Shown here piece by piece: positions 34,279 to 44,294 of a stretch of 64,000 nt of DNA (within the stretch, counting starts at the first letter, position 1; every line of letters begins with the position of its first letter). A model generated the notes under the pieces. It had not been told where the DNA came from and ran no database searches. It saw nothing but the letters and a program-made list of their open reading frames with translations. Source of the DNA: Marinobacterium_E sp035458585 (lineage in GTDB: Bacteria > Pseudomonadota > Gammaproteobacteria > Pseudomonadales > Balneatricaceae); contig DATHZN010000087.1 in NCBI GenBank assembly GCA_035458585.1, forward strand, positions 1-64,000. Direction: 5' to 3'. A program made the translations under genes and the position numbers.

Positions 34279-34557
34279 ACACTATTCTGACGAAAAAGGA
34301 AGTCGCACATAGCTCTCTAGGAACACCGATTAAATAGTTGTACCCGGAACAATAGATCACACTTTTGGTCAAATAAGACTGGCAAGATTACGCCAGAAAA
34401 AGAATATATCGCAAAGAGATGCTGAGACCTCAATCGATAGCATTTTTGTACTCTAAAGGTGATGGAGTAGGGGAAAATATAAAGCGCATTGGGATGATCA
34501 AAGGAGTCTACTCATTCGTAAAACACAGCCGGTAACAACCTAACCAGGACTAGAGTC
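34279..34557. other. Intergenic region between trpR promoter and HiPIP gene
   Basis: About 280 bases, AT-rich, with a small hairpin CTGGC-N8-GCCAG at 34379-34396. No gene seen. It should contain the promoter of the HiPIP gene, but no clear -35/-10 pair could be singled out. Confidence 0.35.
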
Positions 34558-34893
34558 ATGAAAAAGTTAACAAGACGTAAGATGCTCGGAATGACAGCCG
34601 CTCTGATACCACTCACCATGATATCGACAAGAGCGATGGCAGGGTCACACGCCAAAGACGAAAATATGGCAGACGGTAAAAGCCATGCAGGACACCCTGA
34701 TACTCACCTCGACCCTAAAAATCCGCAGGCAGCCGCCTTACAGTACACTCATAAATCGACTGTAGAGGGGAAACAGTGCTGGAACTGCAATCTCTACCAG
34801 GGTGGAGATGCTGATTGGGGTGGTTGTCCTATCTTCGCTGGCAAACAGGTCGCCGGAGCGGGCTGGTGTAGCGCCTGGGTTGCGAAACAGTAG
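34558..34893 (+). CDS. High-potential iron-sulfur protein (HiPIP), Tat-exported
   Basis: 111 residues. Tat-type signal (LTRRKMLGMTAALIPLTMIS) and four cluster-binding cysteines Cys74-x2-Cys77-x12-Cys90-x13-Cys104 (QCWNCNLY, GGCPIF, GWCSAW), the HiPIP pattern. It carries a 4Fe-4S cluster of high potential and acts as a soluble periplasmic electron carrier, in many bacteria to cytochrome oxidase or reaction centres. AGGAC precedes the ATG. Ends in an intrinsic terminator; monocistronic. Confidence 0.92.
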   Translation: MKKLTRRKMLGMTAALIPLTMISTRAMAGSHAKDENMADGKSHAGHPDTHLDPKNPQAAALQYTHKSTVEGKQCWNCNLYQGGDADWGGCPIFAGKQVAGAGWCSAWVAKQ

Positions 34894-34911
34894 TCCCCCA
34901 AGTATCAAACG

Positions 34912-34939
34912 AAAGCCGAGGCAATTTCTCGGCTTTTTT
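34912..34939 (+). terminator. Intrinsic terminator after HiPIP gene
   Basis: AAAGCCGAG, 7-base loop, CTCGGCTTT and a run of T. Perfect 9-bp stem 18 bases after the stop codon. Confidence 0.9.
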
Positions 34940-35574
34940 ATTTGTACCCAAGTGTCCTGCATTAAGGTCTTTGCCCCGCGAAGTTGATCGGCGTTTCTGG
35001 TATCCCATGAGAATCGGTTGATTCAGAATCAGAGTGGCTCTTATTTTTTGCTGGAAGATTTTGAGAGGATTACCGAGTTTTCTGAGGGCAGGATCAGACA
35101 GCACGTCCGAGTCTAATTAACACTATTCGGCTGTGATTTTCGGATTTGTTTAACCTGTGTGCCTGGGTGTTGTAGATATTGCGCACCGATCCTCAAATCA
35201 TGCAAAAGAACGGAACAAATTCCTTCATCATCAGCAATATCAAACCCGTGTCTTCGTGGTATCTCGCTAACTTTCCGTTTTATTCCAACGAATGTCGCTT
35301 AAATTGCTTAGATTTCCAGTATTCGACTTGTCGATAGGAAGATACTTATAAGTCTCTATTTTGTTGCGGATTCGACAAATTTTACGCAGTAAATAAACAA
35401 AAAATGTTAGTTTTTTAAGACACTATTGAAGAAGAGGCTTTTGAATTGTCTTGACGATAGGTTTTGTCAGGTCTAACTTTATCCATTGATCTAAGCAGAA
35501 ATTATCTCCTTTCAGCTGGTCAGGACCTATGTCATCTGGGCCGACCTCTCTAACTACAGAGTTGAAGAGTAACA
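34940..35574. other. AT-rich intergenic region, 635 bases
   Basis: The longest gene-free stretch. Three spaced half-sites GAATC/GATTC/GAATC at 35011-35030 form two overlapping palindromes (GAATC-N4-GATTC and GATTC-A-GAATC), and TCGAC-TT-GTCGA lies at 35333-35344. No credible open frame, tRNA or known riboswitch was found. AT content rises toward the sensor kinase gene downstream. Confidence 0.4.
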
Positions 35575-37548
35575 GTGTTAAAAATAAGAACCTATAGTTT
35601 ACTGCTGCTGACGACTGTCACCCTGCTGAGCGCACTGACAATGTGGCTCAGTATTGGTCTGATCAAAGATAGACTGGTATATGGCTGGACTGAACGACTG
35701 ATCTCTCGTGAGTCGCAGACAACCGTTAAAAGAAATCTAGACCTAATTAAGCAGGAAATTGAACTCGCCCGTGAACTGAGCACTTCGCCAATCATCAAGC
35801 AGTGGGCTGATTCTCCAGACGATAAGCGTATCGCAGAACGAGCGATACAAACCCTCAATGAATACCGCTGGCAGTTTGAGAGCAGAAGCTACTTTGCAGC
35901 GCTGAAAAACGATCTGAAGTATTATCAGAATGACCGGCACGGTACTTTCACGGGTCAGGAGCATCAGATAACGCTCAGTGAAAGTGAGATCGGAGATCAG
36001 TGGTTTTTTAAACTCCTGGAACAAGATTGGGACTTGAACCTTAATGTAGACTTCGATCGTGCTCTAGAGGTTCACAAGCTATGGATCAACGTTCCGATTA
36101 TGAGCGGAACAGAAAAGATTGGAATCACTGGTACTGGCTTTGAGTTAACTCGCTTTATTGAAGCTAATATTGGTGATGGAGAAGAGGGTGTTTCGGCGAT
36201 CTTTACTGATGGAAACGGATCTATCCGATTGAGCGCTGAGCAAGAAAAAATTGTTATGGGAGGTTCAGCAAAGCCCGTCGAAGAGAGCCCACTCATATTC
36301 GATTATCTCAGCAATCCCGGCGACCGGGATAAATTGAAAGAGGCGTTTAGTGAAGCTAGACGAAGTCTAGATAGACCTTCAATTGTTGAGACCAACTGGG
36401 ATGGCGCAGAACATTTTTTCGGTGTTCTGTACATACCAATACTTGACTGGTACCAGATAACACTAGTCAACAAAGCAAAGGTGGCGCCCCTCTCCTATTT
36501 TGATCTTATTGCTGTTTCGCTTTTTGGAACCTTGTTGGTGACTTTTCTTGCCCTGCTTTTTGGTTTGAATCGCCTGATAGTAGCGCCACTTGAGTATCTC
36601 TCTCATGCCGCAGAGCAGTTCAGAAAAGAGAGGTCCCCCATCGCTCACTCTGGGAGCAGCGCGCGTGAGGTAATGAGTCTTGAAAATAATCTGGTGCTGA
36701 TGACAGAGGATCTCAGACGGAACGAAGAGGTGTTGGAAGCTCGTGTAGAAGAGCGAACGCGCGACCTCCTCAGAGCCGAGCGCATGTCATGGGTTGGTTC
36801 GCTAGCGGCGGGGGTAGCACATGAGATTAACAGCCCGTTGAGTTATCTCGTCTCCAATATCGCAACATTACGAGACTATGCGGTCGAAAAAATTATTCCT
36901 GAACTAGACAAACAAATTCGGGACTCAAGAGAGGCGCAGGACGGAGAGCTAACAGAGAGCGAAGAGGAGCTTAAGTTCGTTGTTGACGATATTACGCCAC
37001 TCCTTAATGAGACACATCAGGGAGCGATGAGGATACAGGGGATCGTTAAGGGGTTAGGAAATTACGCTTCACTCAACCCAGGGATTCCACAGATGACCTC
37101 TCTGAATGATGTTGTCGCGATGGCTGTGGACCTCATACATCAGAGAAAAAACTTCGATGGAGAACTTGCCCTGGAGCTCTCTGAGGATGCTGACTCTCGC
37201 TTAGTGGAACTTGAACCCAAGATGCTAGTGGGTGTAGTGGTAACCCTAGTATCGAACGCTATTGACGCCTGTGAAGATCAAAGCAACAGAAAAATACAGA
37301 TTAAAACCTGGTGCAAGAAAAAATCGATTGGCTTGACCGTCTCCGACAACGGAATAGGTATAACTAAAGAGGTGTTGAATAAACTATTCACTCCCTTCTT
37401 TACGACCAAGCCAGTGGGTAGCGGTGTAGGACTGGGTCTAGCCATCGCACAAAAAATCGTTCACTCATCTGGTGGCGAAATTCGTGTTAAGAGTGCAAAG
37501 GGCCTAGGTACGGATGTGATTATTGAGTTCACCACGAACTCGGACTAG
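35575..37548 (+). CDS. Membrane sensor histidine kinase with extracytoplasmic cache-like domain
   Basis: 657 residues. Helix at about 7-30, an extracytoplasmic sensor domain (30-305) of double-cache type judged by length and layout, a second helix (about 314-334), HAMP-like/coiled-coil linker, then HisKA with AAGVAHEINSPLSYL (phospho-acceptor His) and HATPase with VSNAIDACED, DNGIGI and FFTTKPVGSGVGLGLAIA. The catalytic core resembles NtrB/DctB kinases. GTG start with GAAGAG 5 bases ahead. More A/T-rich and with more AGA codons than its neighbours by eye. The REC-GGDEF gene 217 bases downstream is the likely phosphate acceptor. Confidence 0.88.
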   Translation: MLKIRTYSLLLLTTVTLLSALTMWLSIGLIKDRLVYGWTERLISRESQTTVKRNLDLIKQEIELARELSTSPIIKQWADSPDDKRIAERAIQTLNEYRWQFESRSYFAALKNDLKYYQNDRHGTFTGQEHQITLSESEIGDQWFFKLLEQDWDLNLNVDFDRALEVHKLWINVPIMSGTEKIGITGTGFELTRFIEANIGDGEEGVSAIFTDGNGSIRLSAEQEKIVMGGSAKPVEESPLIFDYLSNPGDRDKLKEAFSEARRSLDRPSIVETNWDGAEHFFGVLYIPILDWYQITLVNKAKVAPLSYFDLIAVSLFGTLLVTFLALLFGLNRLIVAPLEYLSHAAEQFRKERSPIAHSGSSAREVMSLENNLVLMTEDLRRNEEVLEARVEERTRDLLRAERMSWVGSLAAGVAHEINSPLSYLVSNIATLRDYAVEKIIPELDKQIRDSREAQDGELTESEEELKFVVDDITPLLNETHQGAMRIQGIVKGLGNYASLNPGIPQMTSLNDVVAMAVDLIHQRKNFDGELALELSEDADSRLVELEPKMLVGVVVTLVSNAIDACEDQSNRKIQIKTWCKKKSIGLTVSDNGIGITKEVLNKLFTPFFTTKPVGSGVGLGLAIAQKIVHSSGGEIRVKSAKGLGTDVIIEFTTNSD

Positions 37549-37765
37549 TTGAACTGTACTTTTGGAGGAACTCCCTGAGGTTTGATGATTTCCCAGGAGA
37601 TTTTATAAACTGACCTACTCAAACACGAGAGGCTAAAAATATGGGAGATTAATGGGCATTAAGCCCATTGCTGGCGATCTTGTTTTTACTGATAAACACC
37701 AAGAAAGCTACCGCACTGAATTTTCAGCACTTGCTCACTCTGGAGGTGCCAACAGGAGAAATGGA

Positions 37766-38680
37766 ATGCGTCAAAAAGTCTACTCGGTACTCACGATAGA
37801 CGACGATCCCGCTGTTCTTAGAGCAATCTCAAGGATGCTTCGTAGCGGATTTAAAGTTACAGGTGTTAGCAGTGTCCTAGAGGCGTTGAGTCTGTTGCAG
37901 CAGGGGGAAAAGTTCGATGTGATCCTGCTTGATCTGGCTATGCCCGACATTGATGGCTTTACAGCAATACCTATGCTGCAAGAGCTTGAGCATGGACGTG
38001 TTACGCCCATCATTCTACTGACAGGTGATATTGCTGACACGAGTCAAGGTAAGGGACTGAATCTTGGTGCAGCGGATTATATTCAGAAGCCACCGTCGCC
38101 GGAGATTCTGCGCTTGCGGGTGCGCCTTCATGCTGAGAATGCAGATCTTCGCGCGCAGCTAGAGGCGCTGGCATACACAGATACCCTTACTGGATTGATG
38201 AATCGACGCGGGTTACAGCGAGAGTTTGAACGCGAAATACGCCGCTGTATGCGAGGTTCTATTACGGTCACTGTAATGGTGCTGGACATTGATCATTTTA
38301 AGTCTGTTAATGATACCTATGGTCATGCAGTAGGTGATGCTGCAATTTGCTCTGTCGCCGAGCTGCTGAAGCAGTTTTTTCATCGGGCCACTGATTTTGT
38401 CGCGCGGCTTGGTGGCGAAGAGTTCGTTGTCTTTTCCAGCGAACAGAACCAAACTGAGATGGAGTTGCGGCTGTTGCAGTGTCGCGATGCCATTAAAACC
38501 GCGCCCTTGTATGACGACGGCATCGAGATTGAGCGTCGTATAAGCGTCTCGGCTGGCGCAATGACCCTCACCTGCACCCAATCCAGTGACTTCAGACTTG
38601 ATAGATTGATTCAGCGTGCTGATGTCTGCCTTTACAAGGCTAAAGAGACCAGAGACTCTCAGGTCTGGGAGGAAAATTAG
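37766..38680 (+). CDS. Response regulator diguanylate cyclase (REC-GGDEF)
   Basis: 304 residues from the ATG at 37766, with AGGAG 7 bases ahead; the frame extends to 37652 without a site. 5-120: receiver domain (TIDDDPAV, LLDLAMPDIDG with phosphorylated Asp, ILLTGD, IQKPPSP). 135-300: GGDEF domain with DTLTGLMNRRG and an intact RLGGEEFVVF active site; the inhibitory I-site RATD lies five residues before GGEEF. Predicted PleD/WspR-like, phosphorylation-activated c-di-GMP synthase with product inhibition. Likely partner: the upstream sensor kinase. Confidence 0.93.
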   Translation: MRQKVYSVLTIDDDPAVLRAISRMLRSGFKVTGVSSVLEALSLLQQGEKFDVILLDLAMPDIDGFTAIPMLQELEHGRVTPIILLTGDIADTSQGKGLNLGAADYIQKPPSPEILRLRVRLHAENADLRAQLEALAYTDTLTGLMNRRGLQREFEREIRRCMRGSITVTVMVLDIDHFKSVNDTYGHAVGDAAICSVAELLKQFFHRATDFVARLGGEEFVVFSSEQNQTEMELRLLQCRDAIKTAPLYDDGIEIERRISVSAGAMTLTCTQSSDFRLDRLIQRADVCLYKAKETRDSQVWEEN

Positions 38681-38917
38681 CAGATATGCACAACGCCGGA
38701 GGCATCAGCTTGAGCTTGCCCCTGCCGTATACTCATGCTGCATTTCGATTGAGTGCCACAGTACGAATAGAAGAGCAGTGTAGCTTAGTGAGCTTTTGCA
38801 GCTCACTTGAGAAGTTGGTTCATCTATCCTGACTGGAAAGGCTCAGGCATCCTAGCCCGAGCAAGACCTCTGTACGGATTCAACGCTTGTTGTTTGTCCT
38901 GAGGTCTTAGCAGACTG

Positions 38918-39175
38918 CTAAGACCTTGATGCCGAGAACAACATGGCATAAGGACTAGATGATAGATTGGTTTCGCCTCTACTGTGGTTCGATTTTGATA
39001 CAGACCGACGTTCACGTTTTGCCCAGAAGCGCTCATGGAAGTAATACGCGACGCTGTTCACAGCAGGTTCTGCGAGTGCGACTGCACCACCAATAGCAAC
39101 ATCGCCTGTTAATGCGTAGGCAACCGAGAACGCAACGCCGAAGTGCATGGCGGTAAAGCTAAGAGTTTTAGCCAT
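38918..39175 (-). CDS. DUF2061 small membrane protein
   Basis: 85 residues from the ATG at 39175, with GAGGAGG 6 bases before. Two hydrophobic segments (TAMHFGVAFSVAYALTGDV, AIGGAVALAEPAVNSVAYYF) followed by HERFWAK, the wording of DUF2061 proteins, which sit in the inner membrane and have no known function. The C-terminal 30 residues (Ser-rich) are unusual and may be variable. Confidence 0.85.
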   Translation of the reverse strand: MAKTLSFTAMHFGVAFSVAYALTGDVAIGGAVALAEPAVNSVAYYFHERFWAKRERRSVSKSNHSRGETNLSSSPYAMLFSASRS

Positions 39176-39685
39176 AGGGGACCTCCTCAATTCAATAGCG
39201 ACAGTATTGAATAGAGAGGCCTATTTTAAAAAACAATTAAAAATATAATATCGATAGCTAAAAGCTAACAAAGAGCGATTTATAGATTAGACTCAAAGAG
39301 TAGTGCAGCTAATTTAGTGCGGCAGAGTATAGACGCTGCCTCGCTCGCATCTGCTGCTCTAGAATTAGCCTCGTTTGTAATGAGATCGATCCTCGGCGCA
39401 CATATGGCTTCGTTTTTAGCGCAGAGATTATTGCGGGGGTTGATCAAGGCCTCGTTAAAGTGATTGACACTCAAAGGAGTGTTAATCAGTCGCAAGACTT
39501 GTTGCCCTCGAGAGGTTGAAGTGAGAGGCTGAAGTGCGCCTCAGCAGCGCTCGGGAGTAACGGCTGCCCTTGTTGGTCGGCAGGGCGATCTCCTTAAGGT
39601 TCAGTCAACATTTGCCAGTGTTCAGGCCCGATCCTTATCCTGTAGTACAAAGTATGAGTTCGACCCTTGATTAACCCATGTCTCC
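39176..39685. other. Intergenic region, 510 bases
   Basis: Contains the DUF2061 promoter at its left end (very AT-rich around 39220-39260). A GC-rich hairpin with two alternative pairings (GCCCT/AGGGC or CTGCC/GGCAG) lies around 39564-39586, just after the end of the large kinase gene read leftward, and may help stop its transcript. A reverse open frame at 39280-39495 shows no family resemblance. Confidence 0.35.
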
Positions 39686-42600
39686 TCAGTCAGCGACGGC
39701 AGGGTCATTCATTAGATTAACCAGCATTTTGATATCGACAGGTTTGCTCAGTGCAATGTCTGCTCCCGACTCAATTAAGGCGTCGGTTTCCAGTCCAATT
39801 GTTGCAGCAGTCAGGCCGACGATCTGCCCTTGGTATCCGCGTTCTCTGAGTGCGCGAGTCAACCCGTTACCATCTAAGCGTGGCATCATGATATCGGTGA
39901 GCACCAGATCAAATGGCTGATTGGATTGATAAAGTTCCAGCGCATGCACACCGTCATCGGCAACTACAACTTCGGCACCCTGTTTTTTGAGAAGTGTTAG
40001 CGTCAACAGCTGCAGGGTTTTCTGGTCCTCAGCATAGAGTATCTTCTTGCCCTTGAGCGGTGTGCTATTCACTTTGATGGCCTCACCTGATTGGCTATCT
40101 AACTCTTTGAGCTGCGGTGCAAGATTAAAGCTGCCATTGAAGATGAACATCGCGCCACCCTGAGGGCTCGATTGGTAGGTGAGCGTGCCACCAAGTTGCT
40201 GAGCCATATTCCGGCAGATATGCAGCCCCAGACCAGTGCCATCAGCCTCAGTGTTTCCGCGGGTGAAAGCTTCGAAAAGCTGCTCTATCTTATCAGCGGG
40301 GATGCCCATACCGTTGTCGGCTATAGAGATAGTCACGGCCAACCGGCTATCGCGGATTTCGGTTGCCTCTGCCGACAGCCAGAGGTCGGTTGCGCCTGAG
40401 TGCAATGCGCTGTTTTTCAGTAAATTTGTGACCATCTGACGCAATGCCTGGCGATCGAACAGACAGAGTGCCTGTACTCGGGTATCTGTCAGGAAATGAG
40501 CTCTGATACCTTTGGTTTGTAATAGCGTCTGTAGAGAGCCCAGCGTCTGCTCAAGTAAATCATAGACGACGGCGGGGCTCTCTTGAGCCTTTTGCTGTTG
40601 TGGTTGGGTGACTGCACGTAGATCATCTAGCACGCTGAGCGTATGTTGCATGGTTTGGTGGAGCTGCTTACCAAAAGGTTCAAGGTCGTAAACTTTTTGT
40701 TCATCAAGCATCATCTGGATCGTCGCTATGGGAGTCCGTAGCTCGTGTCCAATAATTGCAAATAGCCGGCTTTGTCGCTCCCTTGAATCGATCAGCTCCT
40801 GAATGTTCTGCTTAGCCTCGTTGATATCGTAAAACACGGCTAGAATTTCGGGATTGCCCTGGATATCCAGATACTGTGTAGCGTGGGCGCGAATCCAGCG
40901 GTAGTGTCCGGAGTTCAGTTTGATTCGGTACTCAATTGGACTTATCTCTAAGCCAACCTGGACCTTTTTAAACTCCTCTCTCACCCGCTCTTCGTCGTCC
41001 GGATGATGTTGCTTGGTTAGTGCAAAAAGTGAAGTGTAACCACCATTGAGTGAATCGATATCCCATATTTGCTGCGCGCGAGGTGACATCCAGGTCCGAC
41101 CTGTTTTAACTGCGATTCGCGCCACGCCACCCCCTGTAGCTGCCAGTGCCAACAGGTTCTCCTGATTGTTCTGCTCTGCTAAATGCTGCTGCTGACGTAT
41201 AGGAGTAATATCTGAGCGGGCAACGGTGATAAAACGCTGACCCTCTCGCGTGTATATCAGGCCCGTTGAAAGCTGGTGCCAAACGAGGGCCTTTCCGTCG
41301 ATAGAGCGGAGTGTGTATTCGATACGCTGTTTTTCGCGTTGGAGCTCCTCACTAATGCGCATTCGGGTGTGGCTTGGTATGGAGTGGCTACTCAAGCCCT
41401 CTACAAACTGGAAGGTATCACCGGTTTGGTAGGAGCCGCTGGTTCCCACCAGCAGCAGTGCTTTACCGGTATTCAGATTGACCTCAAACAGATCGATATT
41501 GGCGGCATCGAGAGCGGTTGTCATGCGTTGCTGTGCGAGATAGAGGCGATCGTTGAGTAGTTTCTCTTCTGTGATATCACGCAAAATGCCAATGAGCACC
41601 TCATCTTGAGCTCCCTCACTCCACTGCGACACGGACTGGATCCAACGGTACTGGCCCTTAGCATTGAGCAGACGATAGGTGATCTCTTTTTGACCGCCAA
41701 CTTGCCTGTGGAAGTACTGACGTAGGCTCTGCCGGTCGTCTGGATGGATTCGCTCCAGAAGGCGGCGGCTTAACTCCTCTACTGCACCCTCCTTATCGGG
41801 TATCAACTCCAGTATTTTCGCTGCAATTTGGGAGGGCCAGACTCGGTCAGCGACCGGATCAAATTTAAATGTACCAATTCCAGAAGCGTAGGTGGCGAGC
41901 GCTGCTGTTTGGTTAACTTCGTTTAATTTGCGCTCTTGTTCGAGTGCTGTTTCAGTTTGAACATTTTTAATTTCAATTAATTTTAGACGCGTTGTTCTTA
42001 GGCGAAGGGCGAAAAACAAAGTGCTGGCAAGTGCAACTGCAAGAATCAAAGCTATGCCAGTGTAGATCAGAAGTGTTCGATAGTTTTCCGAGAGTGGTAA
42101 GGGTTGATTGGTGATCTTTGCGCCCTCCGGAAGGCGAGTCAACGGGATATTCCAGCGTTTGAGCTCCTCGAAATCAACCCTGAGCTGGCCCAGTGAAAGC
42201 GCTTGGTTGCTGGGCGGTTCTCCGAGGATCAATTGTGCTACTTGCCGAGCAATCTTGGATCCGTCGAGCATATGGCCGCCGACAATACCTGGTAACATCA
42301 GTGTTGCGAAATCGACAAAGATCGGCACCTCTACTTGACTCTGAATCTCTCGCAGCACTCGAGCAGGATTCTTGCGAATGCCAGAGTTGTCCTGGTGCAT
42401 AACGCCGTAAATCACTGCGCTCTTGACAGGTAGGTTGGACAGACGTTGCAGCAGCTCGGCATAGCTGAGTTGATCGTCTAGTAGTTCTATTTCGAATGGC
42501 CAGACAGCGCTGGTGATCTCTTGTTGGACACCCCGTTTTGTGCCAGGCAGAGAGCTAACGTAGAGAAGTTTCTGCAGATCTGGCAGGAGTGAGTAAATCG

Positions 42601-43039
42601 CATCCAGTTGATTGGAGGGCTGGTCAGTATTTGTTATGCCCATGATTGAGTCGTTGGGCGGGCCCAGCACTGTGAGACGCGGAGTACCCGGCAGAAGAGT
42701 ATCGCGTGTCGAAACGATCAGCTCTCCTGCCACTGCTTCAATGCTGAGAATCAGGTCGATAGATTCGTTTCGGTAGCGGTCGTTGATAGCTTGCACCCAA
42801 AGATCATTGTTGGGTTTGCGTGTTAATTGGTCGGAGTTGAGATACTCCTGATATAAGGTGTATTCGCCGCGATGTTGTTCTAACTCTTGCTCCAGAGCGT
42901 TACTGATAGCCACTGACCAAGGCTGACTCTGGCTCGCCGACCAAACTAGCAGAACCGATTTCGCCTGCGCATTGTTGGTCCAGAAGATCGAAAAGAGCCA
43001 GATTGCCAGCGCCAATTTTCGGCCAAACTTAAAAAACAT
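39686..43039 (-). CDS. Hybrid sensor histidine kinase with ABC-substrate-binding-like sensor and PAS domains
   Basis: 1117 residues. Signal/helix at 1-26; 27-310: periplasmic domain resembling ABC-type substrate-binding proteins (VLLVWSASQSQPWSVAI, YLNSDQLTR, GVMHQDNSGIRKNP, GHMLDGSKIARQVAQLILGE); helix at about 325-345; three PAS/PAC segments (about 375-495, 500-625, 635-760); HisKA with AIIGHELRTPIATIQ; HATPase (LLKNSALHSG, DNGMGIP, GTGLGLHICRNM); C-terminal receiver with LTDIMMPRLDGNGL. A stand-alone hybrid kinase whose ligand is unknown. It resembles kinases that detect small molecules through a substrate-binding-like sensor. Confidence 0.9.
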   Translation of the reverse strand: MFFKFGRKLALAIWLFSIFWTNNAQAKSVLLVWSASQSQPWSVAISNALEQELEQHRGEYTLYQEYLNSDQLTRKPNNDLWVQAINDRYRNESIDLILSIEAVAGELIVSTRDTLLPGTPRLTVLGPPNDSIMGITNTDQPSNQLDAIYSLLPDLQKLLYVSSLPGTKRGVQQEITSAVWPFEIELLDDQLSYAELLQRLSNLPVKSAVIYGVMHQDNSGIRKNPARVLREIQSQVEVPIFVDFATLMLPGIVGGHMLDGSKIARQVAQLILGEPPSNQALSLGQLRVDFEELKRWNIPLTRLPEGAKITNQPLPLSENYRTLLIYTGIALILAVALASTLFFALRLRTTRLKLIEIKNVQTETALEQERKLNEVNQTAALATYASGIGTFKFDPVADRVWPSQIAAKILELIPDKEGAVEELSRRLLERIHPDDRQSLRQYFHRQVGGQKEITYRLLNAKGQYRWIQSVSQWSEGAQDEVLIGILRDITEEKLLNDRLYLAQQRMTTALDAANIDLFEVNLNTGKALLLVGTSGSYQTGDTFQFVEGLSSHSIPSHTRMRISEELQREKQRIEYTLRSIDGKALVWHQLSTGLIYTREGQRFITVARSDITPIRQQQHLAEQNNQENLLALAATGGGVARIAVKTGRTWMSPRAQQIWDIDSLNGGYTSLFALTKQHHPDDEERVREEFKKVQVGLEISPIEYRIKLNSGHYRWIRAHATQYLDIQGNPEILAVFYDINEAKQNIQELIDSRERQSRLFAIIGHELRTPIATIQMMLDEQKVYDLEPFGKQLHQTMQHTLSVLDDLRAVTQPQQQKAQESPAVVYDLLEQTLGSLQTLLQTKGIRAHFLTDTRVQALCLFDRQALRQMVTNLLKNSALHSGATDLWLSAEATEIRDSRLAVTISIADNGMGIPADKIEQLFEAFTRGNTEADGTGLGLHICRNMAQQLGGTLTYQSSPQGGAMFIFNGSFNLAPQLKELDSQSGEAIKVNSTPLKGKKILYAEDQKTLQLLTLTLLKKQGAEVVVADDGVHALELYQSNQPFDLVLTDIMMPRLDGNGLTRALRERGYQGQIVGLTAATIGLETDALIESGADIALSKPVDIKMLVNLMNDPAVAD

Positions 43040-43321
43040 TTCAACTCAGATCCCGCGTGAAGAGTTACCGTTCACCTCGCCGAAAAATCCACCGGCGTAT
43101 TTTTGCCATGGAGAATAAAGTTAAATCGGCAGTAGGCGGTTATGACATTTATATAAAACTATGCACATTTCGCGCCAGTTCTACATTAAAAATGGTTGTC
43201 TTATCAGCCGCGTATTCTGATAACTCACGCGGTGTTTCAATACGTTATGTGCAGTTTGACGGGATTTGAACCGGTTCGCTGTAGCAATAAAACAGCCGGA
43301 CCTAAACGCTAGGCGTTCTTG
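43040..43321. promoter_or_regulatory. Upstream region of the hybrid kinase gene with palindrome
   Basis: 282 bases. A perfect inverted repeat TTATCAG-N9-CTGATAA at 43201-43223 lies about 160-185 bases ahead of the kinase start (leftward gene), and could be a regulator site. No gene found here. Confidence 0.35.
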
Positions 43322-44278
43322 TCAGAGCCAGCCTTTATGTTTGAAGAATAGGTATGGGGCAATACCGGATACCACCATGGCACCCAGCGCTAAGGGGTAG
43401 CCTGCACTCCAGCCTAACTCGGGCATATGGGCGAAATTCATGCCGTAGATGCTGGCAACGAGCGTGGGTGGTAGAAATACGACAGCGGCTATGGAGAAGG
43501 TCTTAATAATCTGGTTCTGACGGATGTTAATAAAGCCCAGGGCTGCATCCATGAGGAAGTTGATCTTCTCAAACATAAAGGTGGCGTGAGACATGAGTGT
43601 ATCGAGGTCGCGCAGACTTTCCCTGCAAGCCTCTTGCTCCTCAGGATGGTTGCGAATGTGGCGCAACAGAAAAGAGATGGAGCGCTGGGTATCCATGAGG
43701 CAGAGGCGAATCTTACCGTTTGAATCCTCTAGGCGGGCGAGACGATCAAGAGCTTGCTGTTGCGCACCACTCGTTTGTGTCTCCAGAATCTCATGACCGA
43801 TCTCCTCCAAGTCAGTGTGCAGATCCTCAAGCTGATCGGCCAGATTATCGACTTTCTGCGTAAATATGGTGGTCAGCAACTGCAGTGCGCTCTCAGTTTC
43901 GACCCAGCGCCGACGTGCTCGCAGGCGGATCAACCGGAAGTCGGCAAGATCGACATCGTGAATGCTCAACAACCGATCGGGTGTCAATGTGAACGCCACC
44001 GTAGTGGTCTGAAAACGCCCCTCGCTCTGTGTTAGGAAGAGGGAGTGGACGTGAATATCACGCCCTTCAATAAAGTAGCGCGCACTCGACTCTATCTCTT
44101 CAACTTCATCCGCGTCCGGGAGCGCCTGAGGATACGCTTGGTCAACCAGAGCTCGCTCCTCTTCGGAAGGGTCTTGCAGGTCTATCCAGCAGAGCCCCTC
44201 AAGCTGGGAGAGTAGATTGGTCTGTTCTATCTCTCGCTCGCGCAGTCTGTGATTCTCAATGGCAAAGCAGCGTAGCAT
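43322..44278 (-). CDS. corA: CorA-family magnesium/cobalt transporter
   Basis: 318 residues. Long cytoplasmic N-terminal domain, stalk helix, and two C-terminal membrane helices with the pore signature YGMNFAHMPE (GMN). Transports Mg2+ and other divalent ions through a pentamer. Follows the CaCA antiporter gene by 16 bases on the same strand, so the two cation transporters form an operon. AAGGGG precedes the ATG. Confidence 0.92.
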   Translation of the reverse strand: MLRCFAIENHRLREREIEQTNLLSQLEGLCWIDLQDPSEEERALVDQAYPQALPDADEVEEIESSARYFIEGRDIHVHSLFLTQSEGRFQTTTVAFTLTPDRLLSIHDVDLADFRLIRLRARRRWVETESALQLLTTIFTQKVDNLADQLEDLHTDLEEIGHEILETQTSGAQQQALDRLARLEDSNGKIRLCLMDTQRSISFLLRHIRNHPEEQEACRESLRDLDTLMSHATFMFEKINFLMDAALGFINIRQNQIIKTFSIAAVVFLPPTLVASIYGMNFAHMPELGWSAGYPLALGAMVVSGIAPYLFFKHKGWL

Positions 44279-44294
44279 CGGCGCGGCCCCTTAA

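Noticed and set aside
39280..39495. 71-residue reverse frame
   Set aside because: No ribosome-binding site, no recognisable motif, composition unlike neighbouring proteins.
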